Positions 16,569-22,759 of a DNA stretch of 25,130 bases are shown piece by piece (position 1 is the first letter of the stretch; the number at the start of each line of letters is the position of its first letter). Under the pieces are notes generated by a model. That model saw only the letters and a program-made list of their open reading frames with translations. It was not told the DNA's origin and did not search any database. The translations under genes were made by a program, and so were the position numbers. The DNA comes from an uncultured Lachnospiraceae bacterium (GTDB taxonomy: Bacteria > Bacillota > Clostridia > Lachnospirales > Lachnospiraceae), in contig CAJTQG010000009.1 of the NCBI GenBank assembly GCA_910578605.1, positions 39,283 to 64,412 of the forward strand, in the 5' to 3' direction.

Positions 16569-17372
16569 TTAATCTCTTTTTCCTTTTGTATAACTACTTA
16601 TTTTCTCTCTTAAAAGCTTTGTCTCATCCTTAAAACCAACAATAAGAGAACGACTATTTTGCAACAGTAAATGTCTGCTCAAGCCTTCCATTCGATGCCA
16701 TAGCTGCTGCATATTATTTTCAGTCTCCAAAATTTCCTTTTTAAATTGTTCCTTTAACTCCTCCTGGTACTCCTTCCATTTCTCTAATTCATCCCTGTGC
16801 TGCTGCCATTTCTCCTCCATCTTAATTTTTAACTTCTCCGCTTGAATAATCAATTTTTTCAAATCCATAGCTTGACGGAATGCATTTGCAAAATCATAAA
16901 CAATAACAACTGTCAACAGAAATGTGATTATACTCATCCATTCTTCGTTCCATAAAAAAATAAATTGCTCTACAGGTTTATGTATGCCATATACCATAGC
17001 AAGACTTAAAAATCCCCAAGCCACAGTGGAATGCAGGCAAATATGTCCTTGAAATTGAATTTTCCGATAGCTGTAATCCCAATAACGTACATGAAACAGC
17101 TTTACCATAAATACACCTGTGAAATACTCCAAAACAGTTGCCGCTGCTGCCCCCACAATATAAACTAACAATGGATTGCCTTGTACAGGCAAAGTAGACC
17201 AAAGTACACAGATAGCCCCTGAGCCATATATGGGAAGCCAGGGGCCCCTCATAAATCCCCTGTTAGTCCATCTTCCCTGTCTCAGCGATACATAAACTGA
17301 CTCAAAGCACCAGCCTGCCATACAATAAAAGTAAAAAAAAGTCAGCCACTCTCTAAAATGATAAACGTACAT
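16569..17372 (-). CDS. CmpB-family putative ABC transporter permease (PF06541 type) with C-terminal coiled coil
   Basis: The ATG at 17372 (MYVYHFREWLTFF) is preferred over the longer frame because the extra 51 residues overlap the upstream gene and do not resemble the family. The 267-residue protein has five hydrophobic helices (about 8-28, 48-62, 68-90, 114-130 and 145-166). It contains the family signatures 'GWCFESVYVSL', 'NRGFMRGPWLPIYGSGA', 'EYFTGVFMVKLF', 'YWDYS' and 'GHICLHSTVAWG'. A charged coiled coil of about 75 residues follows (170-230). The family was annotated as ABC permease without strong evidence, so transport is uncertain. It lies 43 bases after the LytTR gene and probably shares a transcript with it. 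Confidence 0.85.
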   Translation of the reverse strand: MYVYHFREWLTFFYFYCMAGWCFESVYVSLRQGRWTNRGFMRGPWLPIYGSGAICVLWSTLPVQGNPLLVYIVGAAAATVLEYFTGVFMVKLFHVRYWDYSYRKIQFQGHICLHSTVAWGFLSLAMVYGIHKPVEQFIFLWNEEWMSIITFLLTVVIVYDFANAFRQAMDLKKLIIQAEKLKIKMEEKWQQHRDELEKWKEYQEELKEQFKKEILETENNMQQLWHRMEGLSRHLLLQNSRSLIVGFKDETKLLREKISSYTKGKRD

Positions 17373-17415
17373 TTCTTTTTTCTCTTCTCCATTCCCGTTA
17401 CTAAAGCTTGTCCTT

Positions 17416-18207
17416 TTATAACATATCCCTTTGTTCTTCCCCTGTATATTTTGAAGCTGTATGATTGATATATTTTGCATGGAAATCATTTGTAATATCC
17501 CACAGTAAACAGGCACAATAACCATTTATGATCTGGTAACCTTCCATACATATTACTTTTTGCAGCTTTGTATTCTCCTCCACATTTCGCCCCTTGATTC
17601 CTTGTAATGCTGTCTGCTCAAGCCATCTTGACAGAGAAGCGCTCTCCTCCTCATACAAACAATCCATTAAATTTCTTCCCTCTAACTCTCCCTTTGGCAA
17701 TTCCAATAATTTCTCTGCCTGATGGTTTCCAAAAACCAGCTCAAAACACATTTTTTGTGTCTGCAGCAGCATTTTAGCTCTCAACACAATAAAAGCCACA
17801 GGAAAATCCATCATAATTTCATATTTTTTCTGAAGCTCACAATAAAAATTTTTATTGTTGCTTTTATTTTTTTGCATCACCCACTCTCTCTCTAAATAAT
17901 CATAGTAGGCTTTCATAATTTGACTCTTTTTTCTAGCGCTGTAAGCAAGGCTTCTGCCGTCTGTCAGCACAATTTCTTTTTGAATTTTTTCTATGCATTC
18001 ACAGGACACCAAATAACATCTGCTTATTCGCACAAAAGCATCTTTAGGCAGTTGCTTTTCCAATTTGGAAATAGACATAAAAATTTGTATGTCCTCCTGA
18101 TTTTTTCTATGAATTGTGCAAAGCTTATCCTTTACCTCCGCATAGAGAATATCATCTGCACGAATCCGCATCAGACAACGGTCCACCATCAATTCTAGTG
18201 TTTTCAC
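17416..18207 (-). CDS. LytTR-type DNA-binding regulator with C-terminal PAS-like domain
   Basis: This 263-residue protein begins with a LytTR DNA-binding domain at residues 3-105: 'IRADDILYAEVKDKLCTIH', 'FMSISKLEKQLPKDAFVRISRCYLVS' and 'LTDGRSLAYSARKK'. It then has a PAS-like segment (about 125-240) with 'FGNHQAEKLLELPKGELEGRNLMDCLYEEE', a pattern of PAS motifs near the end of the core and start of the helical part. Usual LytTR regulators have a receiver domain first and LytTR last; here the order is reversed and no receiver is present. The GTG start has GGAGG eight bases upstream. It may sense a small ligand directly and act on the neighbouring CmpB gene; this is inference. Confidence 0.82.
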   Translation of the reverse strand: MKTLELMVDRCLMRIRADDILYAEVKDKLCTIHRKNQEDIQIFMSISKLEKQLPKDAFVRISRCYLVSCECIEKIQKEIVLTDGRSLAYSARKKSQIMKAYYDYLEREWVMQKNKSNNKNFYCELQKKYEIMMDFPVAFIVLRAKMLLQTQKMCFELVFGNHQAEKLLELPKGELEGRNLMDCLYEEESASLSRWLEQTALQGIKGRNVEENTKLQKVICMEGYQIINGYCACLLWDITNDFHAKYINHTASKYTGEEQRDML

Positions 18208-18275
18208 CCTTTATTCCTCCCTAATTGATATTCCATTACTTTCTGTTCATGTCTTACCTTCAAGCCTTAACATGA

Positions 18276-19163
18276 TTAAGCTTTTTGTATAATTCCTATT
18301 CCAATAGGATATGGACCTGTGTGCACACCTATTGTGGCACCGATCTGGAATATTGGGATTTCGATTTCTCCAAATTCTTTCATCAATTGTGATTTTAATA
18401 TATCCCGAAACTGACATGCTTCCTCATAGTCATATCCATATCCTACATTTATACTAAATTTAGAAATATCGAGACCACTCTCCCTTACATAAACTTTGAG
18501 CAGTTCCATTACTTTTTCCAAAGATTTTTTACGACTTCTGGCAATTCCTGAAGCAAAAATCTCCCCCTCCTTCAATGTAATGAGTGGTCGAATACCAAGA
18601 AGCGTTCCCGCAATGCCTGCAACTTTCCCTATTCTTCCCCCATGTTTCAAATATTCCAAATTTCCTACTGTAAAAAATATTCTTCCTGTACTCTTGATTT
18701 CTTCCAATCGCTCAATAACCTTCTCATACTCTAACCCCTGTTCTTTCATTTTGACAGCTTCCAAAACATACAACCCCTGCAGTACTGTGTTGACAGTTGC
18801 ATCAATCACCGTAATCACCGCATCAGGAAAATCTTCCAGTACTATATCCCTTGCACTTAAGGCCGATTGCATGGAACCACTGAATTTTGTTGTAATACAA
18901 ATACAAATCACTGCCTTCTTTGCCTTTACTGCCGGCAAAAACACCTCCACATAGTCCTGCACAGACGGCATTGAAGACTTTGGATACACGCCTGGATTGG
19001 AAACCATCTTCTCATAAAATTCTCTCACGCCTATCTCTATCATTTCTTTTTGATAAACCTGGTCATCAAAAGATACATAAAAGGGAACTACTGTAATTCC
19101 TTTCTCTTTTGTCAACTCCTGACTTAAATCACAAGAACCATCTGTTATAATTTCATAATCCAT
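18276..19163 (-). CDS. DegV family fatty-acid-binding protein
   Basis: The 295-residue protein has the DegV marks: 'IITDGSCDLS' (5-14), 'SSMPSVQDY' (63-71), 'ISTKFSG'-like 'ITTKFSGSMQSA', 'LEYLKHGGRIG', and the C-terminal 'GATIGVHTGPYPIGIG'. These proteins bind a single fatty acid in a tunnel between two domains. In Firmicutes some (FakB) present fatty acids to the kinase FakA for phospholipid synthesis. No fakA-like gene is seen in this window, so its partner lies elsewhere. The ATG at 19163 has GGAG five bases upstream. Confidence 0.93.
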   Translation of the reverse strand: MDYEIITDGSCDLSQELTKEKGITVVPFYVSFDDQVYQKEMIEIGVREFYEKMVSNPGVYPKSSMPSVQDYVEVFLPAVKAKKAVICICITTKFSGSMQSALSARDIVLEDFPDAVITVIDATVNTVLQGLYVLEAVKMKEQGLEYEKVIERLEEIKSTGRIFFTVGNLEYLKHGGRIGKVAGIAGTLLGIRPLITLKEGEIFASGIARSRKKSLEKVMELLKVYVRESGLDISKFSINVGYGYDYEEACQFRDILKSQLMKEFGEIEIPIFQIGATIGVHTGPYPIGIGIIQKA

Positions 19164-19257
19164 AAAAACTCCATTCTATAGCTATGTTTCACTTATTGCG
19201 CTAATAATTTTTGCTGATTTTATTGTTTGCCACGAAAAGTAACATACTATTTTTATT

Positions 19258-21081
19258 TTATATGGAAGCAAACAATGCTGCGATTTCTTCTGGTGACAAT
19301 TGACGGTTGGAATCTTCCGATACATGAATTTCCACCGGCTCCTCCTGGCCTTCTGCTTCCACATCACCCTGTTGGGAATCTTCCTCCGCTGCAGCAAGCT
19401 CTGCTTCCTGAGCCTTTTCATTTGATTCTGTCTCAGGCTCACTCACTCCTGCTATCAATGCTGCTATCTCATCTGGATTTAGCATTCTGTTTGTATCCAT
19501 ACTGATATCAGGAATTTGTATATCCTCTTCTGGCTCTTCTTCCGGCAAGTCATCCTGCACTTCTTCCTGTGCCAATAAAGGTTCCGGCTCGCTCACTCCT
19601 GCCACCAGCGCTGCTATCTCGTCTGGATTTAACATTCTGTTCACATCCAGGTTTATGTCTGGAATTTGTATTTCTTCTTCCGGCTCTTCCTCTCGCTCCT
19701 TTAGCATTCCCTCTGGTTCCTCTGTCAGCTCGTTCTCTTCTAATCCTAACAGTTCTGTTATCTCTGCCTCCATAGCTTCCAGTGATTCTATTGCATCTGG
19801 TTCTTCTAATTTCTCTTCCTCTTCTGTTGGCTCGTCCCCTTCTAATCCTAACAGTTCTGTTATTTCTGCCTCCATTGCCTCTAATGATTCTGTTGCATCT
19901 GGCTCCTCCAGTTCTACTGCCTCCTGCAAGTCTGTTGTATCTGGCTCCTCCAGTTCTACTATCTCCTGCAATTCTGTTGCATCTGGCTCCTCCAGTTCTA
20001 CTGTCTCCTGCAAGTCTATGGATTCTAGTTCCTCTAACTGCTCTGTCTCTACTATGTCTACTTCTTCAAATTCTGGCTGCTCCGTCAAGTCTTCTGGTTC
20101 TTGTTCTTCTTGTTCTTCTTGTTCTTCTTGTTCTTCCTTTTCTTCTGTCATAATTATCGTTGGTTCTTCTGCAGGCTCCACCTCTTGTTCTAGCATTTCT
20201 GTTACATTAAAATCTTGTTCCTCAACAACTTCTTCCATTGGTTGTAAAACATCATCTAAGGTTGCTGCTGCTGATTGGTCTGGCGCCTGGGTTATCATTT
20301 CTTCATATGTATCACGGACATTTTGTTCTTTATCTTGTACATGTAATTCAAAAACAGCTTTTAATTCTCTTAAAAAGCTGTCTTTATCCAACGCCTGTGC
20401 CAGCTTTTGCGGCATGGTATCTATCCCTTCTACAAAAGGAACCATAGCAAAATTCATAGCCTGTGCCAATTCCTCCGGCATCCTCTCCCCAAGCTGTTGA
20501 ATACTTGACAAATTTAATGCATTTTCCATCTGAGATACCAAGTTTGCATTGCTCTCCTCTAAAGTCTTCTGCCAAGCTGCTGCCAATTTTTCAATCATTT
20601 TTTCTGTCAATTGCTCATTGATTACCGTTGGCTCCTCCACCTCTATAGGCGCATTATTCAACATAAACGAAGCATTACTCTGAATAAGCTTATCTGTACT
20701 TTCCATATTTTTTTTCACAATCACTTTGGCAATATTTTTATTTCCCTCTAAGATTTCATTTACCTGAGATTGCTGAACCTTCAGCAGCTGTCTTAAAAGC
20801 TCTTCATTTTGTTTATTGACAACATACAATGCCTTCTGTGCATTGAGCATCTCCTGAAGCTGACTGCCGCCTTCATTTCCCCCAGCCCATTCCTTATCCT
20901 GTCTGCCCATTCCGCTTAATGCGATAATCCCAAGGCCTAATATTACAAGCCCCATTCCTACTAATCCAAAAACATTACTTGGATATTCCATAATCATATA
21001 CAATGCTGCTAAAATTGCTACCATCCACAATGCTCCACAAACAGATGACAATACATTTCCCTTCTTCTTATGCTTTTCCAT
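19258..21081 (-). CDS. Membrane-anchored acidic repeat protein with three FliM/FliY-like EIxAL peptides, function unknown
   Basis: The 607-residue protein begins with two hydrophobic helices (about 12-32 and 36-56). A helical, mostly soluble part follows (about 75-265, coiled-coil-like, with 'ELLRQLLKVQQSQVNEILEG'). A highly acidic low-complexity part (about 281-470) then contains EEQ x4 (316-327), three copies of a 14-residue unit (357-398) and two copies of a 24-residue unit (391-414 and 425-448). The last part has two copies of a 30-residue unit (471-500 and 521-550) with 'NRMLNPDEIAALVAG', and the final 19 residues hold a third version, 'LSPEEIAALFASI'. These peptides resemble the N-terminal CheY-binding motif of FliM and FliY (LSQxEIDALL). 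I know no family that fits the whole protein. GGAGG lies six bases before the ATG. The tail probably works as repeated short linear motifs that bind a partner; this is inference. Confidence 0.7.
   Translation of the reverse strand: MEKHKKKGNVLSSVCGALWMVAILAALYMIMEYPSNVFGLVGMGLVILGLGIIALSGMGRQDKEWAGGNEGGSQLQEMLNAQKALYVVNKQNEELLRQLLKVQQSQVNEILEGNKNIAKVIVKKNMESTDKLIQSNASFMLNNAPIEVEEPTVINEQLTEKMIEKLAAAWQKTLEESNANLVSQMENALNLSSIQQLGERMPEELAQAMNFAMVPFVEGIDTMPQKLAQALDKDSFLRELKAVFELHVQDKEQNVRDTYEEMITQAPDQSAAATLDDVLQPMEEVVEEQDFNVTEMLEQEVEPAEEPTIIMTEEKEEQEEQEEQEEQEPEDLTEQPEFEEVDIVETEQLEELESIDLQETVELEEPDATELQEIVELEEPDTTDLQEAVELEEPDATESLEAMEAEITELLGLEGDEPTEEEEKLEEPDAIESLEAMEAEITELLGLEENELTEEPEGMLKEREEEPEEEIQIPDINLDVNRMLNPDEIAALVAGVSEPEPLLAQEEVQDDLPEEEPEEDIQIPDISMDTNRMLNPDEIAALIAGVSEPETESNEKAQEAELAAAEEDSQQGDVEAEGQEEPVEIHVSEDSNRQLSPEEIAALFASI
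19582..20136 (-). repeat. Nested in-gene tandem repeats
   Basis: Within the acidic protein gene there are four 9-bp EEQ units (20101-20136), three 42-bp units (19888-20013), a 72-bp pair (19840-19911 and 19738-19809, 102 bp apart) and a 90-bp unit (19582-19671) whose second copy is at 19432-19521, 150 bp away. All keep the reading frame, so copy-number changes would alter length but not frame. Confidence 0.8.
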
Positions 21082-21106
21082 ATTAATCCTCCATTCCTAA
21101 TTTATT

Positions 21107-21145
21107 CCTGTAAGCTTGGAAACAAGCTGAATTTTCCAAGACAGG
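21107..21145 (-). promoter_or_regulatory. Stem-loop in the 5' leader of the acidic repeat protein gene
   Basis: A perfect 8-bp stem, CTTGGAAA (21115-21122) with TTTCCAAG (21133-21140), sits inside an outer 5-bp stem, CCTGT (21107-21111) with ACAGG (21141-21145). The element ends 26 bases from the start codon, where it could affect translation or mRNA decay. It is not followed by a T-run on the minus strand. Confidence 0.5.
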
Positions 21146-21156
21146 CAAGTTCGTCT

Positions 21157-21222
21157 GTGAAAAATGTACTTTCACAATATTTCATTTTTCTTTTTATATA
21201 TTTTCACCTTTATTTAGTGAAA
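21157..21222. promoter_or_regulatory. Four GTGAAA half-sites, possible operator pair
   Basis: GTGAAA/TTTCAC occurs in two inverted pairs: 21157-21162 with 21170-21175, and 21202-21207 with 21217-21222. Both pairs fall between the candidate -10 box (21246-21251) and the start of the acidic repeat protein gene. Binding of a repressor is possible; alternatively these are small hairpins of the leader. Confidence 0.35.
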
Positions 21223-21245
21223 TGTGTGCATAAAACAACTATTTT

Positions 21246-21254
21246 AGTATAACA
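21246..21254 (-). promoter_or_regulatory. Candidate extended -10 promoter of the acidic repeat protein gene
   Basis: On the minus strand TGTTATACT gives an extended -10 (TGnTATACT), with no good -35. Transcription from here would leave a leader of about 155 bases containing the GTGAAA pairs and the stem-loop. Confidence 0.4.
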
Positions 21255-21645
21255 TACTTTTTCTATTTTTACCATTTTTGGAATAATATTTTTTCATCTT
21301 TTATAAAAGACGAAAAGAGCTGTACATACTGCTTCATATTCCTTCTCCCATTTGTTAAAATACTGTTCTTTGGCAATTTTATCCGTCTATGCCGATACAA
21401 CTCCCATAACCTCCCTTTTACCGCTGATAATCCTTTAAATTATATTTTATTGCCTTCATATCTCCAGACGTCAACAATTATCCAACTCCAATATCCTTTT
21501 CTTATAGAAGAATACAGTCTATCCAAAAACTGCCAGTCCCTTTATTTATCTCCTTTAAACAAAATACAATCTTTCCAAACTACTATATTATACTGCTGAA
21601 ACTACTGCAAAATATATTTAAAATAAATTTTTTTAAAAATAGGAA
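21255..21645. other. Gene-free AT-rich stretch, possible remains of a minus-strand gene
   Basis: No intact gene could be recognised. One strand is clearly purine-rich and reads partly coding-like on the minus strand, including an open 30-codon piece ending at 21294 with stop codons in all frames farther up. No repeats or RNA features were recognised. It may be a decayed gene or simply skewed intergenic DNA. Confidence 0.3.
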
Positions 21646-21672
21646 ACAAGGCAAGCCTCTGTTCATATGATA
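21646..21672 (+). promoter_or_regulatory. Sigma-K-like sporulation promoter
   Basis: AC (21646-21647), 16 bases, then CATATGATA (21664-21672) matches the known sigma-K pattern (AC, 16-17 bases, CATAnnnTA), the late mother-cell sporulation factor. The RNA would start near 21679, about 12 bases before GGAGG and 24 before the ATG of the Cys/Gly-rich gene. Confidence 0.5.
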
Positions 21673-21702
21673 AAGTGTAATCGAAAATATGGAGGATTTA
21701 CA

Positions 21703-21930
21703 ATGAGTGATTTAGCAGCAACAAATTGCAACTCTGGTTGCGGATGTGAGGGAGGAAGCAACTGCATCTTCTTAATCTTAATTCTTCTGTTATGCGGAGG
21801 CGGCTGTGGCGGCGGCTTCTTCAATGGAAATGGATGCGGCGACTGCTCCTGCTTAATTTTAATCCTGTTACTCCTTTGCGGAGGAAACGGCAATGGATGC
21901 GGAATCGGCTTTGGCGGCTGCGGATGCTAA
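21703..21930 (+). CDS. Cys/Gly-rich hydrophobic small protein (HCB-protein-13-like)
   Basis: The ATG at 21703 has a perfect GGAGG seven bases upstream; the in-frame ATG 12 codons earlier (21667) has none and lies in the promoter. The 75-residue protein has 13 cysteines and many glycines, with two hydrophobic runs, residues 20-31 and 49-59, each flanked by Cys. Thus two repeats of the plan 'Cys + hydrophobic stretch + Cys-Gly-rich' are seen. It begins MSDLAATNC, like small Clostridia proteins often auto-annotated 'chorion class high-cysteine HCB protein 13' (recalled from family knowledge; the name is misleading and no function is known). A sigma-K-like promoter suggests spore coat or mother-cell use, perhaps disulfide crosslinking. 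A GC-rich hairpin follows. Confidence 0.8.
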   Translation: MSDLAATNCNSGCGCEGGSNCIFLILILLLCGGGCGGGFFNGNGCGDCSCLILILLLLCGGNGNGCGIGFGGCGC

Positions 21931-21982
21931 TATTGACCTAACAGAACATGAAACAAGATAATGAATTTACTCACCTATAAAG

Positions 21983-22008
21983 CAGGGCTGCCAATCAAGG
22001 CAGCCCTG
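21983..22008 (+). terminator. Strong hairpin after the Cys/Gly-rich gene
   Basis: CAGGGCTGCC (21983-21992) pairs perfectly with GGCAGCCCTG (21999-22008), a 10-bp GC-rich stem with a 6-base loop. It is followed by TCTACTATCATT, a poor T-run, so termination is probable but not certain. Confidence 0.65.
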
Positions 22009-22043
22009 TCTACTATCATTCAAAAGAAAGGCTCGGTGCATAT

Positions 22044-22211
22044 ATGAATACTGGATTTTATATGGATGATAACACATTTTATGAATATGACAAAGATTGT
22101 ATGGCTCACAAATACCCTTGTTCCTCCAGTGTGACAGGTAAAAATTTATTTTTTTTACTTTTCATTTTTAGGTATAGTATGGAGCTTGGCATCATATATA
22201 ACTATCATTAG
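22044..22211 (+). CDS. Possible 55-codon small ORF, or remnant
   Basis: ATG 22044 to TAG 22209 encodes 55 residues: an acidic, aromatic first part (MDDNTFYEYDKDCM at residues 7-20) and a hydrophobic second part with a run of Phe/Leu. AAAGG lies about 12 bases upstream, farther than ideal. The first part looks protein-like and the tail does not, so a frameshifted or decayed gene is a real alternative. No family is recognised. Confidence 0.3.
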   Translation: MNTGFYMDDNTFYEYDKDCMAHKYPCSSSVTGKNLFFLLFIFRYSMELGIIYNYH

Positions 22212-22255
22212 GAAATTAAATTTCCTTATTTACAACGTATATAGGAGGCGGTCTA

Positions 22256-22546
22256 ATGAATGAAAATCAATGGATGAACCACCCTGATCTACAAAACATT
22301 CCCCCAGAAAAATTAGTTCTTCTCACAGAACTGCTGAACCAATCATCACAAAAAAAGCCGGAGGAGCTAATTCCTTTTTTTCTGGCAGCAACCAGCAAGG
22401 CTGAGAGCATGGGAAACTCTTTTACAGATTCAGAAACAAATATTATATTAGAAGTTCTTAAACAAAACATGACACCAAAACAACAATCTCAAATTGAAAT
22501 GATACGAAGGCTCTCTAATATGATTTATGCCAAAAAACAAAAGTAA
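22256..22546 (+). CDS. Small helical protein of unknown function, Clostridia-type
   Basis: The 96-residue product has a perfect GGAGG seven bases before the ATG. It is soluble, with no membrane helix or signal peptide, and mostly helical: 'HPDLQNIPPEKLVLLTELLNQSSQKKPEELIPFFLAATSKAES' followed by 'FTDSETNIILEVLKQNMTPKQQSQIEMIRRLSNMI'. I recall similar small uncharacterised proteins in Lachnospiraceae, but no function. It follows the Cys-rich gene and the doubtful 55-codon ORF on the same strand and may share their regulation. Confidence 0.75.
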   Translation: MNENQWMNHPDLQNIPPEKLVLLTELLNQSSQKKPEELIPFFLAATSKAESMGNSFTDSETNIILEVLKQNMTPKQQSQIEMIRRLSNMIYAKKQK

Positions 22547-22654
22547 TAGAATATACATGCAAACAGTCTGTCCTGCTAATAAAATGCTATGATATAAGAC
22601 ATTATCTAGTTTTCATAAGATTTTTGTTTCATATATTGTACAATTATACAAAAT

Positions 22655-22748
22655 CTAGTGCACTGTATCACTCAAACTTAGCCAAATAACTTGCCTAAGT
22701 TTCCATGCACATTTAGTGAAGCTGAAAATAAATGATACAGTACACTAG
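22655..22748. repeat. 94-bp element with 16-bp terminal inverted repeats and an inner hairpin
   Basis: CTAGTGCACTGTATCA (22655-22670) and TGATACAGTACACTAG (22733-22748) are inverted repeats with one mismatch. Inside them AAACTTAG (22674-22681) and CTAAGTTT (22695-22702) form a perfect 8-bp inner stem. The element lies in the gap between two converging genes. It resembles a miniature inverted-repeat element. A terminator for the MocR gene is an alternative, since on the minus strand the stem is followed by ATTTTGTAT. No target duplication was identified. Confidence 0.6.
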
Positions 22749-22759
22749 TGGGACAGCTT

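Noticed and set aside
18262..18283. AAGCCTTAA/TTAAGCTT hairpin at the end of the DegV gene
   Set aside because: The T-run is on the plus side only, where there is no gene to terminate; it also overlaps the DegV stop codon.
18496..18954. A 152-codon plus-strand open frame
   Set aside because: It is antisense to the DegV gene, which carries all family motifs.
19182..19442. An 86-codon minus-strand open frame
   Set aside because: It is out of frame within the end of the acidic repeat protein gene and very basic, as expected for a shifted reading of acidic codons.
20101..20136. Short tandem repeat looked at as a possible CRISPR-like or VNTR array
   Set aside because: The 9-bp units have no spacers and are coding (Glu-Glu-Gln); no CRISPR structure exists in the window.
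19655..20500. A 281-codon serine-rich open frame on the plus strand
   Set aside because: It is the antisense shadow of the acidic Glu-rich repeats (GAA/GAG read as TTC/TCT/CTC), has no ribosome site and no family resemblance.
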